This document shows positions 1 through 13,600 of a DNA stretch of 64,000 nucleotides, one piece after another. A program made the position numbers and the translations under genes. The stretch spans positions 47,075,785 to 47,139,784 of the forward strand of contig NC_087068.1 of the NCBI RefSeq assembly GCF_963678635.1. Reading direction: 5' to 3'. This stretch comes from Symsagittifera roscoffensis. Its lineage: Eukaryota; Xenacoelomorpha; Acoela; Convolutidae. The notes beneath the pieces were generated by a model. It was not told where the DNA came from and ran no database searches. It saw only the letters and a program-made list of their open reading frames with translations. Every line of letters starts with the position of its first letter. The first letter of the stretch is position 1.

Positions 1-53
1 ACTAATTTTAGGTATAGAGCACTCAAAAGAAGCTGTTTTTCTTTGGTCGAACC

Positions 54-330
54 CAGGGGCGGATCTAGGATTTTCTCGAGGGCGGGGCGGATTTTCAAAA
101 AATTTTCGAAAATTTTGACAACCTTTTTTTTTTTTTAGTTCGATCAGATTGACTTTCCGAGCTCTCCCAAAGCAGTAAAAAAGACCCTGTTTTGGCCAAA
201 CTTTCTGCGCCGCAGGCAATTTTTTGAAAAAACAGGTAAAAAAAGCCGTTTTTGGGCACTTTTTGGAAAATTTTGACAAGTGAAATATTTTTTAGTTAAG
301 AATGCTGCTCATCAATATGCTTCAAAAGGT
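54..330. repeat. Dispersed repeat end, CAGGGGCGGATC type
   Basis: The sequence starting CAGGGGCGGATCTAGGATTT has the look of a DNA-transposon terminus. A diverged relative lies at about 24990-25253. Both share a block around CTTTCTGCGCCGCAGGCAA (CATGCAA in the second copy), and the second copy ends with an inverted form of the terminus (reverse complement CAGTAGCGGATTTAGGATGA). No coding sequence is visible, so this is probably a degraded non-autonomous element; the superfamily is not assigned. Confidence 0.45.
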
Positions 331-2119
331 AGGCAAAATTTGGTATAAAATGTTATTTATAGAGTCGAAAACTTTAATGTGAAAAGCTTTTTTTCCGAAA
401 GACGGAACAGTCAAAACTGTTTTTTTAGTCATAATTGAAACTAATTGATTTCATGTAAGCTTACTCAAACTGGTAATTTGCCGAGACTTCTAATGGTATT
501 TCGTTTATCAAACTGCTTCATTCGATTGACGAAATTATGAAGAAGAAGAAACATAGATGCATTGAATGTGTCTTACTTTCTGTTGAAGTTGGTTGTGTCC
601 CTAAAAGGGTCATTAAGAATCCTCTTTCTGCTTGAAATTGACGACCAGACAAAATCAGTGAATTGTCCCCTACAGAAAATCTGATCCTCTGTTTCTTATT
701 TTTAGACTCATTTTTATAGCATTCAATTTCAATTCTAATTTTTTGGCGTTGCCTTTTAGGACTAATACGGAAACAAAAGTACTATACAAAACAAAAGACA
801 AGCTTTCGTAAGCTTTTTTAAAAGTGTTCAAAAGTTCACTTTTGTCTTAAAAAATGTGCTAGGTCCTGAAAGAATGTGGCAGACTGAAGGTTTCGCATTG
901 CTTTGCGGAAAAATGCGAAGTTATATATTGATTTTTTTTCTTGGTTATCACAAAACTCAAATACTGGTTTTTGTTTCAAAACCCAAATAATAAATCCAAG
1001 TTTTGGAATCATGAGCTGAGAAAAAAATTTAATCAATTTCATCCTTATACCGAGATTTTCTTATAACGGTTTCTTTCTAATCTAATTTCTGATCAAAAAG
1101 TAGCTAAACACTGATAATAAGCTACAACGAAAGTTAGCCAAAGAGTTGTCACTGCTTTAAAACAATTTTCCCTGAGTTTTGAACAACCCCTGAAAAGAAG
1201 TTAAAAAACCTGTTTTAAATCTGATTAAAATCAATTGATAAGCTATCTCACTAACAAGATGCAAAAACTGAGTATGAATAGGCCATTTTTTTTAAATTTA
1301 AGAGGTTTTTAACGATTTTATTTCATATGGCAAAAAAGTTAAAGAGGGCTGGTTTCTTGCTTTAAAAAGATATAGGAAGATTGAACGTTCAATTTTTTCA
1401 AATGGGTAAATAATTATTACTGGGTAAGCAAGTGCAGGGTAATTTGTGAATGATACCCTATTTTTTCTAACAATTTCTTCAATTTGTGCAGAAAGCACTC
1501 TGAAACCATTCTGAATCAGTCTAGCCGCGAGTCATTAATTTAGAGGATTGTAATTAGCATACAAAATATCTACTGATGATTGCAGTGGCAAAACTCCTGC
1601 CTTCTCCTTACAGTTTTTTCCGATTTCTGATAAAAATTAGGAAAGAGGAAAGCTTGGGGCGAGTTTATTGATTCAGACCAACTTTGATTTAAAAATTCAA
1701 CGTTTTTTGTAAAAAGGTGTCATACCATTTGAAATATTTTGATACTTTTAGCTCAAATTTCAAAAAAATATGACACTCCTTATGATTCTTGAGAAAAAAC
1801 GGGTGCTTGTAAAACAGCCATTTTGGCAAAATTTGACTAGTAAGTGAATAAAACTTTTCTTTTGAAGGGTATAAAAGGCGGCAATTTAATCCGGCTTCAA
1901 AACTATTCTAGTTTTGGCTGACCCCATGCTATGTGGTCCAAAACATTTATTAGTAGTGAAAAAAAAACACCACTGTGCGGCCTAAATTGAGCATTAGAGG
2001 AAACTTAAAAGTATTTTGCTATATCATTTAATTAAAATCAAGAGCAAGTTTTGCTTAAAACTTCTAAGAGAAAGGTACAACAAAATATTGCGTGCTTCGC
2101 CTTGCTACGTGCATTCGTG
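331..2119. other. AT-rich non-coding stretch
   Basis: No gene, RNA or strong repeat is recognised here. The few open frames are under 70 codons and match nothing known. Confidence 0.5.
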
Positions 2120-3300
2120 TTGTTCTGATTTCCAAAAAAATGACAAAAAACTTATGCTCGGGTTGAAGTTTGTTGTTTTTCTCCAGGAAAGTTTCAACTT
2201 TTTATCACACACTTTTGCTTCTACTTTGACCACTATAATTAAATTTTGGGCATCTAACGCGCAATATATTGCGTCCTAATAAAGCGTAAGCGACAAGTTA
2301 ACCCACTCTAAAATGAATTGAAGCAAGAAATTTGCTCTTTTTGATACGTGACGAGGCAGAACATACATCAAATTTTACTTTACATGACACGTTGGGGGAT
2401 AAAACTAAAATGGAAAAATGCTTAAAACAAGTTTTTATTTTATTGCATTTTTTCAGCAAATTTTGGAAACAAAACTTGATACGAACAGTTTTGCTTGAAT
2501 CAAATTTTCAATTAAGGTCAGCTGTTTGGCGATCGTCTTTTTTTAAAAAAATCAACAGAAAATGCTATGAATTATCAATATGGTTTTTTCTTTAATAATG
2601 ACTGCCTTTCAATTGAGTTATTTTTTTTTCTAATTGGGCTAAATAAATTGTTCACAAACAGGATTAACAAACTTTCCCAGATACTATGCCCAGAATACGA
2701 CTGTGTTGCCTAGGATTTCATTTAATTAATTAATAGATTAAGTTAGAAATCGAACTGTCAAAATAACAAGACTGCTCGTATCAAGGCGAAGCCCTGAATG
2801 TTCTGACTGCCTTTTAAGGTTTATTGAGCAGCAGTAATACATAAAAAAAAATTAAATGAAATAAAATAAAATGAAATTTTTTTTTCTAAAATTTGAAACT
2901 TTTTATGAAAATCATCCCCCCACACGCCATATAAAGTACAAAAAGATAGATTTCGTTCCTTGAAACAAATGAATTATGGCAAATAAGCTTCGTTCAACCA
3001 ATTTGGAACGATTTATAAAACGGATTAAATTTCCGCTTACGCGTTAATAGCGCGAAATAAATCGCGCGTTAATTGTTCCAAATTGGCCAAAATGGCAATC
3101 TTTAAGCCCCCATAACTTACCAAAATTGATCACAGGTAAAATATTTTTTCAAATTTAAGCTCAGGACAACAATACCTTTTGAATGATAGAAAAAAATTCC
3201 GTCAAAAATGGCTAGTTAAAAAGTCGAAATTTGTCTGAAGAAAAAAAAACCCACCCCGAGCACAAATATTCCGTTACTTTCGTATCGAAAGTCGGAACAA
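2120..3300. mobile_element. Long-terminal-inverted-repeat element, TTGTTC...GAACAA
   Basis: The left end reads TTGTTCTGATTTCC and the right end GAAAGTCGGAACAA. The left arm (about 2120-2405) and right arm (about 2880-3300) are diverged inverted copies: the reverse complement of the right arm shows, in the same order, a GTGCTCGGG box, AATTAACGCGCGATT, GCGTAAGCGG and GTGTGGGGGGATGA. The unique centre holds a motif around CTGCTCGTATCAAGGCGAAG that recurs at 5739. No transposase is visible. Related copies lie at 5400-6126 and 27480-27932. It is a non-autonomous foldback or MITE-like element by structure. Confidence 0.6.
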
Positions 3301-5399
3301 TGATTGAAAGTTTAGTAAAAAAGATTTTTTTTGAAAAAAAAACTTTTGATTAAAGTGTACAAATAAAAGCAATGACTAGGTGTAACCAAAATGGTTTGCC
3401 TCGCTCTTTCGGCCAGTAGTGCTCTTTAGTTCAAGCACGCTGATAACAGCCAGCGTGTAAGCTGATATAATATATGGTTTCTGAAAAAAATCCACTAGTA
3501 ATAAGGATTTTAGACATACTTACAAATCACAAGTATATAAATGTCTGGACCTTTAAATTAATACTTAAACTTATTTATTTCCAACAATAAATTTATTTAT
3601 TTCCAACCATTTCCAAATAAATATCCATTTTGAAAAACGAATTTGCTTGTTTCGGGAACAAAACCTTAGATATTCTGAGTGCCCTTTAATGTCAAGGAAA
3701 TAGTTTTTGAAAAAATTTAATTTTCAGTTGATATTTTGAAAAGTTTTTGCAAAGTACAAAGTGATGCATGTAGCATCTAGTAACGTTTCAATAAGACCAA
3801 ATAGCTCAAAAGAGTTTCAAACAACTCAGTTTGTTTTGAGACAACCTAATTCCGATGAAATATCTATTTTCTTGTTAAAAACCTATTTAGATCGAGATTT
3901 AATTTCAGTTTAGCCGAAATCGGTTATGTTCGAACCCAAATAATTTTTCGAAAAATAATTAAAGGTAAAAACATATATCTACTTTTAATTTTGAGCTTCC
4001 GAGATTATTTTTTTCAGATTGTATCAAAATTTCTGTTCAATAAAAGATTTTTCAAAAAAGGGGAAATTTTTCCGAAGAAAAAACAACGAACACAAATTTT
4101 TCATCAGCTTCCCCTAAATCCGGAACAGCGAGTTCAAGTTACTGCTAAAAATCAATTAATTATTTTTCGTTTCCCGTTGTGCAGCTTAATGAGCCATCAA
4201 ACACGAACCAAGGTGGTTCATAGGCGTGAACAAAAAGCGATGTGGCTGATATTAAAAACAGGTTCAGTGAGATCAAATTAACCATGAAAAAAGTACGAAA
4301 TATGACTTTTTGTGCTTCAATTTTTAAGCAATCTAGAGGTCACTTAATTTCATTTCAATCAGTCCTTGAAGAAATCTGTCAGATAAAAGATATTGACAGG
4401 AAACGTTGTTAAAAGCAAGAACTCGAGCCAAATTTTACAACCCTAATTCCTTAGGGAGGCCAAAAGTTACGCTCAATTTAACTAAACAATTCTGCCGATT
4501 CAATTAAATTCCCGTGGATTTGTAAAATCACTTCTTGTATTTATTTTGCATTTGAATGAATTGGGCGTTGCGTAACCTACGACAACAAATTTCACACTGT
4601 AACTTACGGCACATTAAAGAAAATCTGATATAACCTGTTCAACAGTGTTTAAGTGCTTGATCTCTGACGACACCAAATGCAAACCACCTAAATCGAAAAC
4701 TTGCATGTTCCCGCGGAAGTAGGTACTAAAACGTACTAAAATTGAACAAAAAGGCAGCTCAAAGTTATCAAATTTAACCCAAGATTCAATATGAGGGCAG
4801 CAACAGAAAGAGGAGATTTTTGAAATGAGGCACCAATTTTGCAAACATGGGGGTTAAGTTGATCTTAATCTTTCCGTTCAAAAGAGATCTTTGAAGCCGT
4901 GAGGCGCATCGGGTCGAAGTCACAGAGAAACCCAGTACTTCTCCAGAAATGTATTAGAAAAATATCAGTTCTGTATCAGATTCTGGCAAGTGGCAATTTA
5001 TCTCTGATCAGAGATAAATCAGAGAAAAAACTGAAGTACTGAAAAAATACTGAATCAGGATTGTTACAGTGCTGTTTTTATTCTGCTATTTTTGTGATCA
5101 GAATAAAATCTGAAACTGGTCGCAATAGGCAATTCGTAGAAAAAGCGACAATTCGTAGCAAAGCAGTTTTCCACTTTACTTGTGTAACCAATTTGAATTG
5201 AAATTATTTGGCGCTGCACAGCAACTGAATGGCCATGTAATTCAATTTGGAATATTTCGTGGAACAAAGAAACCTGAGTAAATTGCCTTACGACCAATTG
5301 TCTCTTTTTATATTTTCGAAAAAATGACGCTTGCGGTCTTTTTTGGGGTTTGACAGGGTTTTGAAAAAAATTACAGGGGTTTGAAAAATGCTAATTTGG
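3301..5399. other. AT-rich non-coding stretch
   Basis: No gene is recognised. A short block near 3664-3715 resembles the inner part of the neighbouring inverted-repeat family. The remainder has no visible structure. Confidence 0.5.
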
Positions 5400-6126
5400 C
5401 CAATTAGGGATAGTTAACGCGCGATAATTTGCGTTCTTATAAGCGGAGTAACATGTAAGGGGCAAATTAATGCGTTCCAAATTGAAATGAGGCCAGCAAT
5501 TTAGTCCTATTAAAACAATGCGAGACGCTAGACACAGTTTTTGTATTTTACCTAACGCGTGGGGGGATGAAAGTTTTTTTTTTAATTTTTAAAATTATTT
5601 TTCCAATTTTTCAAGGAAAATTTTTGTTTATTTTACCTTAAAGTGCAATCGAAACATTCATGGCTTTGCCCTAAGATACAAGCTGTCTTGTTCTCAATTG
5701 ACAATAGTACGAGTACAGCTCTCATATTCAATAACAAGACTGCTCGTATCAGGGCAAAGCCCTGAACGTTCCGACTGCCCTTTAATTGGTCTCGGATAGT
5801 TTTTGGTAAATTAAATATTGGCAAGGTTATGAATTTTAAGCTGATAAAATCAAAAATTGAGTGTTGCAATTTGAGTCGTGTATGGAGTTAAGTAAATCAT
5901 CTAACTTCCTCAATTCAATTTGAAACGATAATAAACGACAATTGTATTGTGGGATAATAAACAAGCAGTTTTAAGATCACTCATGGTAGGATACTAAAGT
6001 GGCGAGAACACGCGGCTGGCGTCAAGCAGATCGGTTTTACGAGGAGCAAGAGTTTTATAAAAGTTGTCTGAATAATAAACCACCCCTAGCTTATATATTC
6101 CTCACTTCCTTCGAAAGTCGGAACAA
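5400..6126. mobile_element. Second copy of the TTGTTC/GAACAA inverted-repeat family
   Basis: The left part contains TTAACGCGCGATAATTTGCG and ACGCGTGGGGGGATGA, as in the left arm of the copy at 2120-3300. The centre contains CTGCTCGTATCAGGGCAAAG. The right end reads CTTCGAAAGTCGGAACAA at 6109-6126. The true left end is eroded and could lie nearer 5290. No coding capacity is seen. Confidence 0.5.
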
Positions 6127-7498
6127 CAATCAATTTGTTTTGGGCCGGAAATAGTTACCACATTTTTGATGGAGAGTTGGATGGGGAGGGGAGGGGGAAA
6201 AAGATAGACTTTTTCGCCGTATATATAAAATTCATTTTGAAATGGAGCGTAGATGGAGCGCAAAATGTTTTGCCCGTAAAATTTTGAGAACTCGAAAATG
6301 AGAACTTTGGATCAAAAAAGTTCAAACAGATTTGGAATAAAGTGGTAGACAGATTGCGCTACCAAACTTGGACATTTTAACGACCGCATAGTTTCATTTA
6401 AGTATAGGGTTAAGCTCTCAGTCGCAATTTCAGACTTCTTAGAGAATTCCAAATCTTTTAATCTCTTTAGTGGAACTGCTTTTAGCTGGAAGATAAGTCA
6501 AAATTCTGCCCGAATTTTGACTTAAGCACCGTTTTTTCTTTTAAGTCTTTGAAATCTAATCAATTTCGGCGCCAAAAAAGGTTGCCGAAAGAAAATTGAT
6601 TCCGACATTGTTTTAGTGGGTTTTTAAGAAGTTACATTCCTAAATAGATAATATTCTAGCTTTCAACTAACTTAATGTTTTAAACCATGTTTGCCTGGTT
6701 GTAGTTTGATCATTTTTTGAAATTCTGGTCATTTAGTTGCTAAAAACTATCGTAAACTGCGTTCCAGGCTGATGTTCCTGACGCATGCCAGGAAAAGGGT
6801 TAAAGCGCATCGAATCATTTCAGCAGCAAAAATCTTCAGTCGGCCGTTGTTCAAGTCGAGCAAAGCCGAAGCATAATATGGATCCATTTAACTTTTTGAA
6901 TGATTTTTTTCTGCTTAATTTGTTCAGCTCAGTTTTCTGCTCAAAAATAACTATTTCTGATTTCATTTCATGTTCTTGCAAAATGTGGTCTATTTTACGG
7001 TATATTTTAATTTAATGTTTTTGGTTTGATTTATAGATTTGCTTATGGATTACATGTAGATTCATCCAAGGACGCGAGAGAAGCTTACCGACGACAAAAT
7101 TAGTGGTTTTTATAGCCAGAAGGCAAACTGTTGACAACTGACAGAGCAATAAATCAAAAAACAAACTAATGAACTGAATATTCACGAAGACCAGGTGCAA
7201 AAATTATAATTAGAAAAGCTACAGACGACGCGGCAGTTCTGTTTTCAAATGATATATGTCCAGCGAATATGATCGAGTTACAAAAAAAAAGTTTGACTTA
7301 ATCCTATAAAAACTAAGCAGTTCAATTGACTCCTTTTCTGATAGATACCTCTCTTGTATTTGTGCTCGGGTGTTTTTTAGACAAAACTCAAATTTTCAAC
7401 AAATGTTTTTGCTAGAAGGAATTTTCTATACCATCTGGTGCCCTAAGATCAACACGGAAAACTTTAAGGCGACCATTTTTTGTGTCATGGGGGTTTTA

Positions 7499-8382
7499 AA
7501 GTGGCAACATAAGCCATCGCGGACAAATACTGTCGGTCTCAAAAATTTTTGATGAAATTTTACCAAGGATATTGGTCTTTTACGGGGTCGTAGACTAAAT
7601 AATGGCTCGCAAGATAAAAAATCGCAGCCCGCTATTATGAGAGAGTATGTTTTTTTTAAATGAAAAACTGCTGATTTTAAAATGGTAAAGCGATGAAATT
7701 TGTTTGCATAGCTTTTTCATAACTAAAAAACAAAAAATCCACACAGCACAATTATGTTGTCACCTTCTTCAAAAAATAGACCAAAAAATCAAGAGAAATT
7801 TTTCCAGTTACTTTCTTTTATTTTACCCCAGTTTCTCCATTGTTGCGACTTTCGAAGAAAGCGTTTGAATATTTGTGGCGATTAAATCCGGCTCAGAAAA
7901 AAATTCAAAAACCAACCGAGGCTTTGTTTTTCTAATTAATATGTCTGTATATGCTAAATATACAGTGCTAATTTAAGTTTTCCGGGCTAACTGAATATGA
8001 ACTGAAGTTTAAAACGCGTTTTTCTCCACTTGGGTTGACTTCACACAAAAAAGATGAAGACAATAATCTTTTACAATATTATTGAAACATGTTGAGCAGA
8101 ATATGTAGCAGAATATGTAGCAGAATATTGTTGAGCAGAATATGTAGCAAAACGTGGGTTCAAATTTTTACTTCAAAAACGGTACTTTGAAGTAAATCAA
8201 AAAACAAATTAATGAACTGAATATTCACGAAGACCAGGTGCAAAAATTTTAACAACTGTAGTATTTATCTTGCGACCCATTATTTATTCTACGACCCCGT
8301 AAAAGACGGATATCCTTGGTAAAGTTTCATCAAAAACTTTTGAGACCGACAGAAAATGTCCGCAATGGCTTATGTTGCCACT
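7499..8382. repeat. Imperfect inverted repeat, about 119-bp arms
   Basis: The left arm starts GTGGCAACATAAGCCATCGC and runs through TTTTACGGGGTCGTAGA to CTCGCAAGATAAA. The right arm (8264-8382) is its diverged reverse complement, from TATCTTGCGACC through TCTACGACCCCGTAAAAGAC to TGGCTTATGTTGCCACTT. The arms are about 650 bp apart. A second set lies in the tandem copy at about 11656-12540. This looks like an old foldback element inside the duplicated block. Confidence 0.7.
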
Positions 8383-8737
8383 TAAAAGACCTCTCAATCA
8401 ACTGAACTTTTAAGATCAAGTGTACAGATAGAGTACCCTAAAAGTGTACGTCAGCCTTTGTCATGCTTCCTCTTGATACGGTTAGAAACTGGACTTTTAG
8501 TGCTCCAGAACTATAATTTCTGTTCAGAAAAATCTACCAAAATTTACGCTCAATCAAAAATACAACCAAAAAATTAACCAATGAAAAATTGATACAACTA
8601 AAAAATGAGTGTTTATACCAAACTGAGACGATTACATCCTTCTTACTTCTTAAAACTTTTTGAGCTGTATAAGAGGATCTCTTTGATAAAATTCTGTCAG
8701 CAATTGAACTGTTTTTGTTCGCGTGTTTCTGAAATGA

Positions 8738-8923
8738 CTGAAAAAATCTAAAACTGGTTGTTAATTCAAAAATGATCACTTAATTCTGCTAACATTCTAC
8801 ACAACTTTTAGTCTTCATTGGGCTGAGTAGACAGAAGCTGATCAAGACTAAAAATTGTGTAGAATGTTAGCAAAATTAACTGACCATTTTTGAATTAATG
8901 ACCAATTTTAGCTTTTTTCAGCC
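8738..8923. repeat. Hairpin (foldback) element, about 78-bp arms
   Basis: The left arm (8738-8815) and right arm (8843-8922) are near-complementary, with CTAACATTCTACACAACTTT facing AATTGTGTAGAATGTTAG. Only about 27 bp separate them. The structure is repeated at about 12895-13080 in the tandem copy. It could be a short MITE. No flanking target duplication was found by eye. Confidence 0.7.
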
Positions 8924-9838
8924 GATTTTTGGGAAAAACGCGTTTGAAATTTCAAGTTTTAATCGTTTCGTCCGGATAACATTGACAATAAAGGCGTGCG
9001 GGGGATAATTAAAAAAACAAATAGAAAAGTTCTGTTTTTCAGATTTTTTCGGTTCGACTTATTTCACATTACTCCAGAGATTAAACAGCACTCGGAACAT
9101 CAAATTATCGCCAAAAAAAAACTTTGCCAAAATAAATTGTATTATTATTCAATTGGCTGTGTAAGAATCTTAACGACAACTTAATTTTCTTTTATGACGA
9201 GATAGGTTAAAAAAAGAAAAGAGTCTAATAAGAGAATGGAAAAAATTTTCAAATAATCAAATGAAGATATAATTTTTTCTTTGTTAATGAATTGTACTTT
9301 GTAATTTCAAGGTCTTGTTTTCAGAAATTATATTAATTTTTCCTCAATTTAAAATAGTTTTTTTTTCTTTTATTTGAAATGATTATGTCTTTGGTCAAAA
9401 CATCTTATCAAAATGAAACCCCAAATTTTGAACTTAATTCCGTTTTTTAAGATCAAGTGTATAGACAGAGTACCCTAAAAAGTACGTCACCCTTTGTCAT
9501 GCTTCCTTTTTATACAGTTAGAAACTGGACTTTTAGTGCTCGAGAACTATAATTTCTGTTCAGAGAAATCAACTGCTAGAAATCATATAAGACTGATTTT
9601 CCTAGACATCATGCGAAGTCCATTCTCTTCACTCTCTTTGGCATGATCAGCAAAACAAAATTATAGCATGGTCCATAAATGTTCCGACCACTCTGGAAGA
9701 GTGGGAAGAAGTTTTAAATTCGGGGTAGTTTTTGAGCCATTTATAACAACCTCAAGAAAAACTTGTGGCAGTCAATTGTGGTATTACATTAAAAACTACT
9801 TTATTTGTGATTTGAATTCAAAAAAGAAAACAAAAATT

Positions 9839-10047
9839 GGCTCTTTTTCCTTTCCCCCCCCCCCCCACCTCACACGAGTTTCATTTTTTTAGGGTAACGA
9901 GTGGTTTTACGAGGTTGAGTATGAAAACAAAATATGTTTGTCGTGGCCTTATTAGTCTGTATGTAAATTTTCATAACAATCCGATAAAGTGGTCAACAAA
10001 TATACATGTAAAATTTCGCAGGTGGGGGGGGGAAAGGAAAAAGAGCC
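9839..10047. mobile_element. Short element with C-rich/G-rich inverted ends
   Basis: The left arm GGCTCTTTTTCCTTTCCCCC faces the right arm GGGGAAAGGAAAAAGAGCC, giving a unit of about 209 bp with arms near 28 bp. The same unit is at about 13996-14204 in the tandem copy, where the C run is shorter and interrupted by a T. It is MITE-like by structure alone. Confidence 0.5.
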
Positions 10048-10640
10048 CTACAATTTCTCTCAAAGTCGAGAAAATTTGGTAAAAAATTGTGACAAGACCT
10101 CCCAATACAATTTTACTTTTTTTAATATTAAAATTTTAACATCATTTTGAACATGCTGCTTCTCATTCCTGCAATTTGTCATCTTTATACAAATAAAGCC
10201 ACTAAATTGAAAAAAGAAATGAACAAAACAATTGAAAAAAATACTTTACCTTTGTTTTTGAAATTTTTTTCGAAAACCTTATTTTGAACATTCTATGCTA
10301 CATGCAGAGCAACAGACTAATACTGTTTTAATCAATAAATGGTTATGTGCAGTTCAACTTAGGTTTTTGTGGGATTGCTTTCTTTCAAATAATTGAAATT
10401 TTTCTTAAATAGTCAGTTCGAAGCAGTGAACCATATAAAATTATTTGTTGCCTTTATAGATCCATTTTCATTTAAAATTAACTCAATCTGGGAGATTGTC
10501 ATTAGACAATTTAAGTCTGTTTTAGAACGTCTCTGAGCGAAAAGATAATTTAAAATTTTTTTATTTATACCGATTGCGGTGTAGTTCTACCTGGTTCAAT
10601 TTTTTTTAACGAGCAATTTTAAAAACTATGGAGAGAATGT

Positions 10641-13600
10641 AGCTGGAAGATAAGTCAAAATTCTGCCCGAATTTTGACTTAAGCACCGTTTTTTCTTTTA
10701 AGTCTTTGAAATCTAATCAATTTCGGCGCCAAAAAAGGTTGCCGAAAGAAAATTGATTCCGACATTGTTTTAGTGGGTTTTTAAGAAGTTACATTCCTAA
10801 ATAGATAATATTCTAGCTTTCAACTAACTTAATGTTTTAAACCATGTTTGCCTGGTTGTAGTTTGATCATTTTTTGAAATTCTGGTCATTTAGTTGCTAA
10901 AAACTATCGTAAACTGCGTTCCAGGCTGATGTTCCTGACGCATGCCAGGAAAAGGGTTAAAGCGCATCGAATCATTTCAGCAGCAAAAATCTTCAGTCGG
11001 CCGTTGTTCAAGTCGAGCAAAGCCGAAGCATAATATGGATCCATTTAACTTTTTGAATGATTTTTTTCTGCTTAATTTGTTCAGCTCAGTTTTCTGCTCA
11101 AAAATAACTATTTCTGATTTCATTTCATGTTCTTGCAAAATGTGGTCTATTTTACGGTATATTTTAATTTAATTTTTTTGGTTTGATTTATAGATTTGCT
11201 TATGGATTACATGTAGATTCATCCAAGGACGCGAGAGAAGCTTACCGACGACAAAATTAGTGGTTTTTATAGCCAGAAGGCAAACTGTTGACAACTGACA
11301 GAGCAATAAATCAAAAAACAAACTAATGAACTGAATATTCACGAAGACCAGGTGCAAAAATTATAATTAGAAAAGCTACAGACGACGCGGCAGTTCTGTT
11401 TTCAAATGATATATGTCCAGCGAATATGATGGAGTTACAAAAAAAAAGTTTGACTTAATCCTATAAAAACTAAGCAGTTCAATTGACTCCTTTTCTGATA
11501 GATACCTCTCTTGTATTTGTGCTCGGGTGTTTTTTAGACAAAACTCAAATTTTCAACAAATGTTTTTGCTAGAAGGAATTTTCTATACCATCTGGTGCCC
11601 TAAGATCAACACGGAAAACTTTAAGGCGACCATTTTTTGTGTCATGGGGGTTTTAAAGTGGCAACATAAGCCATCGCGGACAAATACTGTCGGTCTCAAA
11701 AATTTTTGATGAAATTTTACCAAGGATATTGGTCTTTTACGGGGTCGTAGACTAAATAATGGCTCGCAAGATAAAAAATCGCAGCCCGCTATTATGAGAG
11801 AGTATGTTTTTTTTAAATGAAAAACTGCTGATTTTAAAATGGTAAAGCGATGAAATTTGTTTGCATAGCTTTTTCATAACTAAAAAACAAAAAATCCACA
11901 CAGCACAATTATGTTGTCACCTTCTTCAAAAAATAGACCAAAAAATCAAGAGAAATTTTTCCAGTTACTTTCTTTTATTTTACCCCAGTTTCTCCATTGT
12001 TGCGACTTTCGAAGAAAGCGTTTGAATATTTGTGGCGATTAAATCCGGCTCAGAAAAAAATTCAAAAACCAACCGAGGCTTTGTTTTTCTAATTAATATG
12101 TCTGTATATGCTAAATATACAGTGCTAATTTAAGTTTTCCGGGCTAACTGAATATGAACTGAAGTTTAAAACGCGTTTTTCTCCACTTGGGTTGACTTCA
12201 CACAAAAAAGATGAAGACAATAATCTTTTACAATATTATTGAAACATGTTGAGCAGAATATGTAGCAGAATATGTAGCAGAATATTGTTGAGCAGAATAT
12301 GTAGCAAAACGTGGGTTCAAATTTTTACTTCAAAAACGGTACTTTGAAGTAAATCAAAAAACAAATTAATGAACTGAATATTCACGTAGACCAGGTGCAA
12401 AAATTTTAACAACTGTAGTATTTATCTTGCGACCCATTATTTATTCTACGACCCCGTAAAAGACGGATATCCTTGGTAAAGTTTCATCAAAAACTTTTGA
12501 GACCGACAGAAAATGTCCGCAATGGCTTATGTTGCCACTTAAAAGACCTCTCAATCAACTGAACTTTTAAGATCAAGTGTACAGATAGAGTACCCTAAAA
12601 GTGTACGTCAGCCTTTGTCATGCTTCCTCTTGATACGGTTAGAAACTGGACTTTTAGTGCTCCAGAACTATAATTTCTGTTCAAAAAAATCTACCAAAAT
12701 TTACGCTCAATCAAAAATACAACCAAAAAATTAACCAATGAAAAATTGATACAACTAAAAAATTAGTGTTTATACCAAACTGAGACGATTACATCCTTCT
12801 TACTTCTTAAAACTTTTTGAGCTGTATAAGAGGATCTCTTTGATAAAATTCTGTCAGCAATTGAACTGTTTTTGTTCGCGTGTTTCTGAAATGACTGAAA
12901 AAATCTAAAACTGGTTGTTAATTCAAAAATGATCACTTAATTCTGCTAACATTCTACACAACTTTTAGTCTTCATTGGGCTGAGTAGACAGAAGCTGATC
13001 AAGACTAAAAATTGTGTAGAATGTTAGCAAAATTAACTGACCATTTTTGAATTAATGACCAATTTTAGCTTTTTTCAGCAGATTTTTGGGAAAAACGCGT
13101 TTGAAATTTCAAGTTTTAGTCGTTTCGTCCGGATAACCTTGACAATAAAGGCGTGCGGGGGATAATTAAAAAAACAAATAGAAAAGTTCTGTTTTTCAGA
13201 TTTTTTCGGTTCGACTTATTTCACATTACTCCAGAGATTAAACAGCACTCGGAACATCAAATTATCGCCAAAAAAAAACTTTGCCAAAATAAATTGTATT
13301 ATTATTCAATTGGCTGTGTAAGAATCTTAACGACAACTTAATTTTCTTTTATGACGAGATAGGTTAAAAAAAGAAAAGAGTCTAATAAGAGAATGGAAAA
13401 AATTTTCAAATAATCAAATGAAGATATAATTTTTTCTTTGTTAATGAATTGTACTTTGTAATTTCAAGGTCTTGTTTTCAGAAATTATATTAATTTTTCC
13501 TCAATTTAAAATAGTTTTTTTTTTCTTTTATTTGAAATGATTATGTCTTTGGTCAAAACATCTTATCAAAATGAAACCCCAAATTTTGAACTTAATTCCG

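Larger units (their letters stand above)
6484..10640. repeat. 4.16 kb tandem duplication, copy 1
   Basis: This block is repeated head to tail at 10641-14797. The junctions share only TA: copy 1 starts TAGCTGGAAG, and both copies end GAGAGAATGTA. I saw about two dozen single-base or short run-length differences over roughly 4157 bp. The block contains a 119-bp inverted repeat pair (7499-7617 with 8264-8382), a hairpin (8738-8923), C/G-rich inverted arms (9839-9870 with 10020-10047), a 120-bp direct repeat pair (8410-8530 and 9448-9570) and a 53-bp direct repeat pair (7153-7205 and 8195-8247). No convincing coding sequence is present. Confidence 0.9.

Noticed and set aside
6785-7015. 76-codon frame repeated at 10942-11172
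   Set aside because: It is duplicated only because the whole 4.16 kb block is duplicated; it has no protein hallmarks and is flanked by non-coding repeats.
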